Origin: Candidatus Pacearchaeota archaeon
GTDB taxonomy: Archaea > Nanoarchaeota > Nanoarchaeia > Pacearchaeales > GW2011-AR1
Length of the DNA stretch: 64,000 nucleotides
NCBI GenBank assembly: GCA_023228245.1
Contig: JALOBN010000002.1
Span: forward strand, 42,147-106,146
Reading direction: 5' to 3'
The translations under genes and the position numbers were made by a program. How positions within the stretch are numbered: position 1 is the stretch's first letter; each line of letters begins with the position of its first letter. Below are positions 34,696 through 43,126 of the stretch, piece after piece. The notes under the pieces were generated by a model. That model worked only from the letters and a program-made list of their open reading frames with translations. It was not told where the DNA came from and did no database searches.

Positions 34696-35244
34696 ATGTG
34701 TAAACAATGCGAAACAAATCCAGTTTATGAATTCACGAATCAGAGAAAACTCTGCAAGACGTGTTTTATAACTTATTTTAACAAGAAAATTTTGTTCACA
34801 TTGAGAAAATATCATTTGATAAAATCTGGTGATGTTATTGGTTACAAAAAGAGCGAAGGTTTCAGAGAAGTTGTTCTTGAAAATATTTTATTATTTATTT
34901 CAGAAAAATATGGGTTTAATATTGTAAAACTTCCTAATAAAAAAGCAAATAAAATTGCCGTTACATCTACGCTGGATTCAGAATCTCACGATATCGTAAA
35001 ATCATTTGTTGACGAAGATGTTTCAAAAATTAAGAATATTCTTCCTTCTGATGGCAATTTCATAAAACCCCTTTATCTTTTTTTGGATGAAGAAGTTTTG
35101 CTTTATGCAAAGTTAAAAAATTTGAAATATAAAAATGTCAAAAAAACAGAAGACAGAATAAATAACCTTTTGAATGATTTTGAAAAAAAACATCCTGAAG
35201 TCAAACGTGCAGTTGTGAATTCTATTTTAGAACTATATGATTAA
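34696..35244 (+). CDS. TtuA/Ctu1-like protein lacking the PP-loop motif
   Basis: The N-terminal zinc finger uses Cys2, Cys5, Cys20 and Cys23 and reads MCKQC...LCKTCF, as in the tRNA 2-thiolation enzymes TtuA/NcsA/Ctu1. The C-terminal segment IKPLYLFLDEEVLLYAKLKNL also corresponds to that family (KPL..-E-EV..YA). The SGGxDS ATP-binding loop and catalytic cysteines in the middle are missing, and at 182 residues it is far shorter than a 300-residue enzyme. It is either a non-enzymatic partner or a degraded relative. Confidence 0.6.
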   Translation: MCKQCETNPVYEFTNQRKLCKTCFITYFNKKILFTLRKYHLIKSGDVIGYKKSEGFREVVLENILLFISEKYGFNIVKLPNKKANKIAVTSTLDSESHDIVKSFVDEDVSKIKNILPSDGNFIKPLYLFLDEEVLLYAKLKNLKYKNVKKTEDRINNLLNDFEKKHPEVKRAVVNSILELYD

Positions 35245-37232
35245 TCTCTTTTTTGTCTTTCCATAAACTTGCTTATGAATTTTTTCGCTTCTTCGTTTTC
35301 TTTTTTTACTTTTGTTAATCTGTAAATGTTTGTTCCGTCGATAATTTCTTTTTCTGTCTTTGCGATTAATCTCAATAATTCATTCATCTTTTCGCTTAAC
35401 AAAATGTTCTCGTTGGATAATGATGCAATTTTTCTTGAAGAAGTTACTAAAGGACCCATACTCATAAATTTGAAAATTCCGTTTTCTATTTTTGCAATTA
35501 TCGAGCCTGTATCCAATGAAATTCCGTAATTTATTTTCTCACTGAATCTTCTGTTGTGATCGATTAATATTTCTTGTATTTTTTCTGCAAGTTCTAATGC
35601 TGTTTTTTCATTCTTGAATGTTCTTGTCTTTGCAGGAGCTAAGATGAAGAATAAATAATCTTTGTCTTCGTAAATTGTTGCTTTATGTTCTTCTCCTAAT
35701 TCTCTTAATTTTTCAATTGTCTCGTAGCCGCTTCCTCTTTTTGCTTTAGTATCTTTTATATTTTTTATTTTAACACAAATAAAACTTGCTTCTTGCTTGT
35801 CTCCTTCTTTTATGGATAAAGATATTTCTGCTGTGCTTCCTCTTTTTGAATCTCCGCTTCCAATTACAGGAGTTTCTTTTTCTTTCTTCTCTCTATTTCT
35901 AATTTTAATCCTTTCAAAAAAGTTTTTCTTGTAAACTTTGTTCCAACTTACTAACATTACCATAAATAATACGAATATTAATAATATCCACATATAAATA
36001 TTTAATGAATTATAATTAAAAAGTTCTTTGACTCCGATTGCGTTCCCAGTTAAACTGACTAACTCGCTGATTTCTCCGTGTTCCTCTGAAGATATTTTTA
36101 TTGTGTATTCTCCGTCGGGAGCATTAAGAATATATTTCTTGCTTTCGCCAACTTTTAATTTTATTTCAAGATTTAATGATTTGTTGTCTATCTTAATTAA
36201 TAATGTTTTATTGTAAAAAATATTTCCTGTATTTTCTGCATAAAGTGTTCTATTAATTATACTAATATCTGCACTTTCTTTTTCTAAAATTGAAAATTCT
36301 TTTTCTGTACTTAATTTATTTGATACTGCATAAATTTTCCACTCGGAGGGTAATTCTCCTTGGATGATTTCATATTCTAAAAATTCTCCTGTGTTGATTT
36401 CTTTTTGTTCGATGATTTTATTATCTGAATTTTTTATTGTGATATAAACTGAAGATGCGATTGATTCTCCAGTTTGATCGTGAAGTATTGCTTTTATCTT
36501 TACAAATTCTTCTGGGAGGAATTCTGTGTCTTCGAGAATTAATTCTAAATTATTTGGCTTTTGTTTTATCTTTATCTCAAAATCTTTTATTCCGTTATTT
36601 GTAATTATTCCGTCGCTGTCTTTTTCTGTTGCGGTTAATCTTAAAATATAATTTCCTGCTTCTATCTTTGAAGGGATTGTTAAATCTAATTCAAATTCTC
36701 CGTTGCTGATTGTGCCATCTTTTACAACTTCTTCGTTGTCTGAGATAATTCTTGCTTGAATAAACCCGTTTGATTTTTCGAGGTTTTCTTTTGTTACTGT
36801 TCCAGAAATAGAAATTGTTTCTTCTGGATTAAATTCTGTTTGCGTAATTGCAGAACCTATAATTAATGAATCTGAAATTTTGAATTCGTCTGTTAAAGAA
36901 TATTCTCCGCCGAGGATTGCTTTTATTCTGCAGTTGCCTTTTTCATTTCCTATGATGTTTCGTATTAATAATAAAGAGGATTCTATTTTTTTTTCTTCAC
37001 CTGCTGATAATTGTATCCCGCTATATTTGTAAAAATTTATTTTTGTTCCGTTGCAGATTAAATCCATTTGGAAAACTCCAGAAGCGTCACTAACAGTTTT
37101 TATTGTTACAGGCACGTTGATTACTTCGCCGAGATTGTAAATTGTTTCGAGCGGTTCTGTGAAAATTATTTCTGCAGATATAAAACTGCACAAGAAAATT
37201 AACAGTGCGATTGAGATTATTCCTCTTTTCAT
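35241..37232 (-). CDS. Receptor-like protein: Ig-like ectodomain, one transmembrane helix and a degenerate class III cyclase domain
   Basis: A signal peptide (residues 1-21) is followed by about 390 residues of extracellular Ig/macroglobulin-like repeats and one transmembrane helix near 412-433. A basic linker leads to a cytoplasmic domain (about 480-640). That domain resembles class III nucleotide cyclases: NYGISLDTGSIIAKI, then FMSMGPLVTSSRKIASLSNENILLSEK (like G.x.VN.A.RL...ILIS). The first metal-binding Asp position reads VKIKNI, so catalysis is doubtful. It shares a 4-bp stop overlap with the upstream gene. Confidence 0.65.
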   Translation of the reverse strand: MKRGIISIALLIFLCSFISAEIIFTEPLETIYNLGEVINVPVTIKTVSDASGVFQMDLICNGTKINFYKYSGIQLSAGEEKKIESSLLLIRNIIGNEKGNCRIKAILGGEYSLTDEFKISDSLIIGSAITQTEFNPEETISISGTVTKENLEKSNGFIQARIISDNEEVVKDGTISNGEFELDLTIPSKIEAGNYILRLTATEKDSDGIITNNGIKDFEIKIKQKPNNLELILEDTEFLPEEFVKIKAILHDQTGESIASSVYITIKNSDNKIIEQKEINTGEFLEYEIIQGELPSEWKIYAVSNKLSTEKEFSILEKESADISIINRTLYAENTGNIFYNKTLLIKIDNKSLNLEIKLKVGESKKYILNAPDGEYTIKISSEEHGEISELVSLTGNAIGVKELFNYNSLNIYMWILLIFVLFMVMLVSWNKVYKKNFFERIKIRNREKKEKETPVIGSGDSKRGSTAEISLSIKEGDKQEASFICVKIKNIKDTKAKRGSGYETIEKLRELGEEHKATIYEDKDYLFFILAPAKTRTFKNEKTALELAEKIQEILIDHNRRFSEKINYGISLDTGSIIAKIENGIFKFMSMGPLVTSSRKIASLSNENILLSEKMNELLRLIAKTEKEIIDGTNIYRLTKVKKENEEAKKFISKFMERQKRD

Positions 37233-37352
37233 TTTGTTTAAGATGAATTGTATTTATTTACCTTCTATAAAACGGGAATTATTATTTATAAATATTGTCG
37301 CTGTAATAAATTTTTTAGACAAGTTTAAAAATAAAACCTGCTTTGTTTGGTA

Positions 37353-38477
37353 ATGAAAAAGTCAGAGGCGTTTATTGTTAATCCTTGGGAAGTTTCTGGA
37401 AAAATTGATTATGATAAATTAATTAGAGAATTTGGTGTTTCGGTTCTGGGTAAACTTCCTGATGTTTTTGACGATAATGTTTTGTTTAGGAGAAAAATTG
37501 TTTTTGCACATCGGGATATTCAGAAAATTATTGACGCGATTAAGGAGAAGAAAAAATTTGTTATGATGACCGGGCTTATGCCGACAGGGAAGTTTCATCT
37601 CGGGCACATGATTCTTGCTCAGCAGATGATTTTTTATCAGAAACTTGGTGCGAAAATTTATATTGCTGTTGCTGACATTGAAGCGTATAATGCTCGAGGG
37701 CAAAGTTTGGAAGAAAGTCGGAAAATTGCGATTGAACAATATATTACAAATTATATTGCTTTAGGACTTAAACCAGAAAATTGCGATATTTATTTTCAAA
37801 GTGAAAGAAGTTCTGACGCGAAAAAATCGAACGCTTATTACAGACTGCAAAATCTTCTTGCTCGATACGCGACGTTCAATGAATTCAAGGCGGTTTACGG
37901 AGACATCGGTCCTGGGAAGATGATTTCTGCTTTGCTTCAGGCGTCAGATATGTTGCATGCTCAACTTCCAGAATTTGAGAAAACTTGTCCTGTTATAATT
38001 CCTGTAGGAATTGACCAAGACCCACATATAAGATTAGCGAGAGATATTTCAAAGAAAATTAAAGATTTTAATTTTTCACAAATTAGTTCGACTTATCATT
38101 TTTTTATTCCAGGGCTTTCAGGTGGGAAAATGTCGTCTTCAGATGAAAATTCGTTTATTGCTTTGACCGATTCTGCTAAAGAAGTTGAAACAAAAATTAA
38201 AAGATACGCTTTTTCTGGAGGCAGAGATACTTTGGAAGAACACAGAAAAAAAGGAGGAAATCCCGATGTGGATGTTTCGTTTCAGTATTTGAGATTTTTC
38301 TTTGAACCCGACGATAAAAAACTTCAGAAAATTTATGACGATTACAAATCAGGAAAACTTTTGACTTCTGAATTGAAACAAATTTTAATTGATAAGATAA
38401 ATAATTTTCTCAAAAAGCACCAATTGCAAAGAGAAAAAGCAAAAAAAGAAATAAATAAATTTTTGCTTCGCAATTAG
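37353..38477 (+). CDS. trpS: Tryptophanyl-tRNA synthetase
   Basis: Class I synthetase of the archaeal/eukaryal type. The HIGH-like motif is GKFHLGHM (about residues 74-81) in a TGLMPTGKFHLGH context. The KMSKS-like motif is GKMSSSD near residue 258. I start at ATG 37353; an earlier TTG two codons upstream is less likely. The C-terminal residues, HQLQREKAKKEINKFLLRN, are echoed by a second, diverged copy of the same tail 80 bp downstream (38506-38562). The length of 374 residues is normal. Confidence 0.95.
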   Translation: MKKSEAFIVNPWEVSGKIDYDKLIREFGVSVLGKLPDVFDDNVLFRRKIVFAHRDIQKIIDAIKEKKKFVMMTGLMPTGKFHLGHMILAQQMIFYQKLGAKIYIAVADIEAYNARGQSLEESRKIAIEQYITNYIALGLKPENCDIYFQSERSSDAKKSNAYYRLQNLLARYATFNEFKAVYGDIGPGKMISALLQASDMLHAQLPEFEKTCPVIIPVGIDQDPHIRLARDISKKIKDFNFSQISSTYHFFIPGLSGGKMSSSDENSFIALTDSAKEVETKIKRYAFSGGRDTLEEHRKKGGNPDVDVSFQYLRFFFEPDDKKLQKIYDDYKSGKLLTSELKQILIDKINNFLKKHQLQREKAKKEINKFLLRN

Positions 38478-38505
38478 TCCTTTCATTCTCCTTTCAGTCA
38501 AATGA

Positions 38506-38562
38506 GAGCATCAGAAAAAAAGAGAACTTGCTAAAAAACAAATTGAAAAATTTTTGAAATAA
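38506..38562 (+). pseudogene. Diverged second copy of the trpS 3' end
   Basis: In one frame this stretch reads EHQKKRELAKKQIEKFLK and a stop, aligning over its whole length with the true TrpRS C-terminus (KHQLQREKAKKEINKFLL). It has no start codon and is preceded by an in-frame TGA. It looks like a gene-end duplication left after a 40-bp insertion, or the original end of trpS displaced by a substitute end. Confidence 0.6.
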
Positions 38563-38574
38563 TTTTTAACAAAT

Positions 38575-39312
38575 TTAGTCAATGTCTTCTTTCTTTAATT
38601 TATTATAAGCCCATAAAAGTCTTGATGAATATACTCTTGTTTCATTAAACATTTTTGAAATGTCCCAATTTTTTTCTTTTAGTGTTTTTTGCCCACCATT
38701 ATAACAAGCAGAAACGATTTTTATCCTACCTTCTTCGTCAAGATTATCCCAATAAGGGCAGTTTTCTTTACAATAATTTTCAAACCAACTTAAAGTTTTA
38801 ACACCTACATTAATATTTGAAACTGGTTCGTAAGCATACTGGTAAAAATCTTTATTTGGTTCTATCCATTCCCACGTTGATTTTAATATTTGGGTTAATC
38901 CTCTTGCACCACTCCCGCTTTTTGCATTTTTATCTCCTTCGGATTCTGCATAAATAAGTGCAAAGATTCTTTCTTTTTCATACTTAATTTCGTCTGTACT
39001 TTGGTAAAATTCATCTACAAATTTTCTACTTTTTTTTATTGTTTGTTCTAGGGTAATCTCTCCTTTTATTCTTTCAATAATATTTCTAAATGCTGGTGTT
39101 TCTAAATCTAAGGAATCTGTTATATTTTCTTTTATTAACAGTTTGTAATTTAAGAGATTGGCGTTTATTGTTGGGGACATTATTCTTTTTTCAACTTCTT
39201 TTTTAATATTATAGTTAATTTGTCTTTCATTTTCAAAATCTTTTGTTGGAGCATTCGCTGAGGGGATTAATGACAGGGCTAACGCCAATCCTAAAATTAT
39301 TTTTTTCTTCAT
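38575..39312 (-). CDS. Secreted lytic transglycosylase (SLT domain)
   Basis: A signal peptide (MKKKIILGLALALSLIPSAN, cleaved before residue 22) precedes a helical region. The lysozyme-like SLT domain has FALIYAESEGDKNAKSGSGARGLTQI (about residues 131-156), with the catalytic Glu in YAESEGD and the GLTQI motif, and later VSACYNGGQKTL. The family cleaves bacterial peptidoglycan, which archaea do not make. A role against bacterial neighbours or hosts, or on another glycan, is inference. Length is 245 residues. Confidence 0.85.
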   Translation of the reverse strand: MKKKIILGLALALSLIPSANAPTKDFENERQINYNIKKEVEKRIMSPTINANLLNYKLLIKENITDSLDLETPAFRNIIERIKGEITLEQTIKKSRKFVDEFYQSTDEIKYEKERIFALIYAESEGDKNAKSGSGARGLTQILKSTWEWIEPNKDFYQYAYEPVSNINVGVKTLSWFENYCKENCPYWDNLDEEGRIKIVSACYNGGQKTLKEKNWDISKMFNETRVYSSRLLWAYNKLKKEDID

Positions 39313-39387
39313 ATTTTTCTAAAAATAAATTCTTTTTTAAAACTTGTGCATAATTAATTTTATAAAGTTCTTATCTCTCTGTTTTTT

Positions 39388-41091
39388 ATGAAAATTTTGC
39401 TGTTACATACAGATTATATTAGATTTAAACCATTGAAAAAAGCGTTGAAAAATGTTGCTGAACTTTCTGCTAAGGAGAAAGAAGGCGAGGAAATCAAGGA
39501 AGCTTTGGTTGTTTTAAGTGCTGTTGAAAAATCGGATTCTGATATTAAAAAAGTTGCAGGAGAAGTTGTAAAAAACGTTGAAGACGTCGCGAAACAAGTC
39601 GGTGCGAAAAATATTGTTCTTTATCCTTATGCTCACCTTTCAAGTGATTTGGCTTCGCCAGAAATTGCGATTAAAGTTTTGGATGAACCTGAAAAAGAAT
39701 TGAAAAAAAATTTCAAAGTTTCGCGCGCGCCTTTCGGTTATTATAAAGAATTTGAATTGAAAGTTAAGGGACATCCGCTTTCTGAATTATCTAGAGAAAT
39801 TAAATTTGCCGACGTGAAAGCTGAAGAAACTTATGATTACAAAACTTTACTTAATCAGATTTCAAAAACAAAATTAGATTCTTCAAAATTGAAAGATAAC
39901 GACCACAGAATTATTGGAAATCAAATGGATTTATTTTCATTTTCTGAAGTTGCTCCTGGAATGGTTTTCTGGCATAATAACGGTTTAATAATTAGAAATG
40001 GTTTGATTGGATTTTGGAGAGAGATGCATAGGAAAGCAGGTTATCAGGAAATTTCTACACCGCAAATTATGGATAAGAAACTTTGGCAGATTTCAGGACA
40101 TTGGGAAAAATATAAAGATAATAATTTGTCGACGACATATGAAGGCAGAACTTTTTTGGTTAAGCCGATGAATTGCCCTGGAGGAATGCTTGTTTACAAA
40201 AATTCTCCGAAGAGTTACAAAGATTTGCCGTTGAGAGTTGGTGAGATTGGAATTGTTCACCGAGTTGAACTTTCAGGAGTTCTCGCTGGTTTGTTTAGAG
40301 TTATTCAATTCACGCAAGATGATGCACACATTTTTTGCACAGAAGACCAGATTGAAGATGAAATTTTTAGAATTATGGATTTGATAGATTTATTTTACAA
40401 GAAATTTAATTTGCAATTTGACCACGTTGAACTTTCTACACGTCCTGAAAAAAGAATTGGCGACGAAAAAATGTGGGACAAAGCAGAAAAAGTTTTGGAA
40501 GAATCTTTGAAAAAGAAAAAAATGAAATATCAAGTTAACAAAGGTGACGGTGCATTTTACGGACCGAAAATTGATTTCCACGTTAAAGATTCTTTGGGAA
40601 GAACTTGGCAATTGTCGACGATACAACTTGATTTTTCAATGCCTGAAAGATTTGATTTGGAATATACTGATAAAGATAATAAAAAGAAACGTCCTGTAAT
40701 GTTGCATAGAGTTATTTACGGAAGTTTGGAAAGATTTGTCGGAATACTTTTGGAAAGCACGAATGGAAGAATGCCGACGTGGTTGGCTCCTGTTCAAGTT
40801 AGAATTTTGAATTTCACAGATAGAAATAATGATTATGCGAAAAAAATAATTGATAAAATTCAAAATGAAATTCCTAATTTAAGAATTGATTCTGATTTCA
40901 GGCAGACAACTGTTCAAGCGAAAGTTAAGGAAGCTGAAATTTTGAGAGTTCCTTATATAATTGTCGTCGGGGATAAAGAAGAAAAAGAAAAAACTTTAGC
41001 TGTTCGTGTAAGAGGAAATTCAAAAATTGAAAATTTCAAAATCGATAATTTCGTAAATGATTTAAAAAAAGAGATTGATGAAAGACGATGA
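39388..41091 (+). CDS. thrS: Threonyl-tRNA synthetase (archaeal type)
   Basis: The N-terminal DTD-like editing domain (residues 1-145, MKILLLHTDYI...) removes mischarged Ser. The class II core holds the zinc-site NCPGGM segment near 266, motif 2 with GIVHRVELSGVLAGLFR, and motif 3 near HRVIYGSLERFVGIL. The anticodon-binding domain fills the last 100 residues. At 567 residues it is somewhat compact. Its TGA overlaps the ATG of the next gene (ATGA). Confidence 0.96.
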   Translation: MKILLLHTDYIRFKPLKKALKNVAELSAKEKEGEEIKEALVVLSAVEKSDSDIKKVAGEVVKNVEDVAKQVGAKNIVLYPYAHLSSDLASPEIAIKVLDEPEKELKKNFKVSRAPFGYYKEFELKVKGHPLSELSREIKFADVKAEETYDYKTLLNQISKTKLDSSKLKDNDHRIIGNQMDLFSFSEVAPGMVFWHNNGLIIRNGLIGFWREMHRKAGYQEISTPQIMDKKLWQISGHWEKYKDNNLSTTYEGRTFLVKPMNCPGGMLVYKNSPKSYKDLPLRVGEIGIVHRVELSGVLAGLFRVIQFTQDDAHIFCTEDQIEDEIFRIMDLIDLFYKKFNLQFDHVELSTRPEKRIGDEKMWDKAEKVLEESLKKKKMKYQVNKGDGAFYGPKIDFHVKDSLGRTWQLSTIQLDFSMPERFDLEYTDKDNKKKRPVMLHRVIYGSLERFVGILLESTNGRMPTWLAPVQVRILNFTDRNNDYAKKIIDKIQNEIPNLRIDSDFRQTTVQAKVKEAEILRVPYIIVVGDKEEKEKTLAVRVRGNSKIENFKIDNFVNDLKKEIDERR

Positions 41092-41594
41092 ATTCACATT
41101 TTTTATTAGAAAAGTTAGAAAGTTCCGACGAATATAAAAAATTTATTTCTGAAAATAAAGATGCTTATTTATGTTCTGGTTTTTTTGTTATAGATTTAGA
41201 TGAGAAAGCTCCTGAAGATAAATTTCATTTTGATTTTTATGTTCCGTCGATAAAAAAGACATTTTCATTTGAACTTGAGAATGGAATTAAACTTGTTGAA
41301 TTGGAAAGAAACGACGGAGCTGTTTTGGAAAAAGTTTCTATGAAAAATCATTTTGATTTGGATAAACTGAAAGAAAAAATTTTGATTGAAATGGAACTTA
41401 AGAAAATTACAAATAAAATTCAGAAGTTGATTTTTTCTTTGCAAAATGTTGATAAAAAAGATGTTTTGATTGGAACAATTTTTCTTTCTGGGCTCGGATT
41501 GATTAAAGTTGACGTGGATTTAGCTGAAAATATTTTTACTGACTTCGAGAAGAAATCTCTTTTTGACATGATGAAGATTATGAAAAAAGATTAA
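41088..41594 (+). CDS. Hypothetical protein coupled to thrS, 168 aa
   Basis: Soluble alpha/beta protein with no recognised domain. The N-terminal 75 residues look globular (FVIDLDEKAPEDKFHFDFYVP), and residues 80-125 are helical. It overlaps the thrS stop by four bases (ATGA), so its product is made with ThrRS. It converges on the next gene with a four-base stop overlap. Confidence 0.6.
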   Translation: MNSHFLLEKLESSDEYKKFISENKDAYLCSGFFVIDLDEKAPEDKFHFDFYVPSIKKTFSFELENGIKLVELERNDGAVLEKVSMKNHFDLDKLKEKILIEMELKKITNKIQKLIFSLQNVDKKDVLIGTIFLSGLGLIKVDVDLAENIFTDFEKKSLFDMMKIMKKD

Positions 41595-41884
41595 AACAAA
41601 CATCTTTCAGAGTAATCTAAACTTGAAGAAATTTCTACTAATCGTTTGTTCTCTTCTTTTATTATTGTTTCTTCTATTTTTTGAATTGCGTATTCTCCTC
41701 TTAAATTCTCTGAATATGCTTCTTTAATTCCTTCTTTTAGTCCGATGTCCATTCCAGAATATCTCCCGCAAAAACTAAAACTTACACTAATTAATTCTCT
41801 TCTTTTTGGTTTATCAATTCCGAGTCGGTCTAGGTCACGGATTACTTTTACAATTTTTTCTTCGTATAACATATTTTCTTTCAT
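41591..41884 (-). CDS. Hypothetical protein, 97 aa
   Basis: Helical, charged protein starting at ATG 41884 (MKENMLYEEK...). The frame stays open upstream, but that extension is Arg-rich, lies over the methyltransferase gene and looks non-coding. It contains FSFCGRYSGMDIGLKEGIKEAY near residues 45-65. I do not recognise it. Confidence 0.55.
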   Translation of the reverse strand: MKENMLYEEKIVKVIRDLDRLGIDKPKRRELISVSFSFCGRYSGMDIGLKEGIKEAYSENLRGEYAIQKIEETIIKEENKRLVEISSSLDYSERCLF

Positions 41885-41907
41885 AGATTTTTTTATTGGA
41901 AAATTAT

Positions 41908-42513
41908 TTATAAATCTTTTTCTGCGACGAATCTTATCATCATTTCTGAATTGCTTGTGCTGATTATTTTGAAACCTTGCTTTTCGAATAAATCGTGGAT
42001 TTCTTTTTCGTCGAATAAATAATAATATCTTTCGCCTTTGTCGTTCCATTTGATTAAAGTTTCTTTTCCTTTGTGTCGCTTGAGACGTTTTGATTCTTTG
42101 TTCCAAACACCGACGAAGATTTGTGATTTTGGTTTTAAAATTCTGTAAAGTTCTTTTACTGCTTTTTTTTGTTCTAATTTATTTAAACAATGCAAAGCGG
42201 AAATGCAGATTGCTGCGTCGAAGAAATTATTTTCATAAGGTGTTTTTACCATACTTGAAACTGTGAATTCAGCGTCGATTTTTTCTTCTTTTGCTTTCTT
42301 TTTTGCAAGTTCAATCATATTTTCTGAGAAATCTAATAGATACATTTTTCCAGATTTTATTTTTATTAAATGACGTCCTGAACCACTTCCAAAATCCAAA
42401 ACTTTCCCTTTTTGTTTTTTTAGAAATTCCATTGTGCTTTCTGCTGGAAACTTTTTGAACTCGTGCCATTCTTCTGCAATATTTTCCCAAACTTGCTTTT
42501 GATTATTATCCAT
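41908..42513 (-). CDS. Trm9/ALKBH8-like SAM methyltransferase
   Basis: Class I methyltransferase. The N-terminal VWENIAEEWHEFKKFP motif and VLDFGSGSGRHL (motif I, near residues 36-47) resemble eukaryotic Trm9, which methylates wobble-uridine side chains. LLDFSENM and the ISALHCL segment follow. In archaea Elp3, encoded 2 kb away, makes the wobble cm5U precursor, so a shared pathway is possible but inferred. The 16-base C tract lies 36 bp upstream of the ATG. Confidence 0.8.
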   Translation of the reverse strand: MDNNQKQVWENIAEEWHEFKKFPAESTMEFLKKQKGKVLDFGSGSGRHLIKIKSGKMYLLDFSENMIELAKKKAKEEKIDAEFTVSSMVKTPYENNFFDAAICISALHCLNKLEQKKAVKELYRILKPKSQIFVGVWNKESKRLKRHKGKETLIKWNDKGERYYYLFDEKEIHDLFEKQGFKIISTSNSEMMIRFVAEKDL

Positions 42514-42548
42514 AATTTTATGAGAGAAAATTTGTATTTAATTCTTTT

Positions 42549-42564
42549 CCCCCCCCCCCCCCCC
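42549..42564. repeat. 16-base C homopolymer (G16 on the minus strand)
   Basis: An uninterrupted run of 16 C in a very AT-rich genome, in the 66-bp gap between two minus-strand genes. It is 36-51 bp upstream of the methyltransferase ATG. On the coding strand it is G16, which could form a quadruplex or vary in length by slippage and so change promoter or leader spacing. Confidence 0.9.
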
Positions 42565-42579
42565 TTTGGGAAATTGTTA

Positions 42580-43125
42580 TCACCTCTTTTTTTCTTTAGG
42601 AAATAGGTTATAGTAATTTTTTTCTACTTCTTTTTTGAAAGTGAATTCTTCCCTGGATATTGATGAATAAACTGCTAAAATAGTTAAAATCAAAACTACT
42701 TCCATAAGAAAGAAAACGATTCCAAATTGATTGAAGAAATTTATCCAGCTTAACAAATAGCCCAAAACGATTAAAATTATTCCTACAACAAAAAATGAGT
42801 CTCCTGTTTTCAAATAGGGAAATTTATCATTATATCTATCTTTTCCGATGAAGTTTGTTTTTTCTTCAATTACTCTGGCAATAACATATTCTCTTTTTCT
42901 TTTTTGGGAAAGAGTTGTAATCGCAATTAAAGAATAAACCGACAAAAAAGTTCCAAAGATTAACAATCCTATTTGTAAAATTTTTTCTTCTTTCCAGACA
43001 AAGTATAACATGATTGCAGACGCTGTTATTATAATCTGGCTCAGTGTCCAAATTAAATTCTCATAAAATCTTCCAGAATTTTCGGCTCTTTCATATTCCA
43101 ATTTTAATATTTCTTCTTTCTTCAT
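42580..43125 (-). CDS. Four-helix membrane protein, 181 aa
   Basis: Pairs of hydrophobic helices lie at about residues 24-45, 49-72, 104-124 and 131-152, with a charged cytoplasmic loop between the pairs. It resembles small SLATT-like or DUF-type membrane proteins in layout, but I cannot assign a family. It starts one base after the MTAP-APRT stop, so it is in that operon. Confidence 0.6.
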   Translation of the reverse strand: MKKEEILKLEYERAENSGRFYENLIWTLSQIIITASAIMLYFVWKEEKILQIGLLIFGTFLSVYSLIAITTLSQKRKREYVIARVIEEKTNFIGKDRYNDKFPYLKTGDSFFVVGIILIVLGYLLSWINFFNQFGIVFFLMEVVLILTILAVYSSISREEFTFKKEVEKNYYNLFPKEKKR

Positions 43126-43126
43126 T

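Noticed and set aside
37347..37352. TTG start two codons before the trpS ATG
   Set aside because: The ATG at 37353 is in a normal position, and the extra residues are not needed by the family.
41885..42106. N-terminal extension of the 97-aa gene at 41591
   Set aside because: The extension lies over the methyltransferase gene in another frame, is Arg/Asn-rich and looks non-coding. ATG 41884 is a better start.
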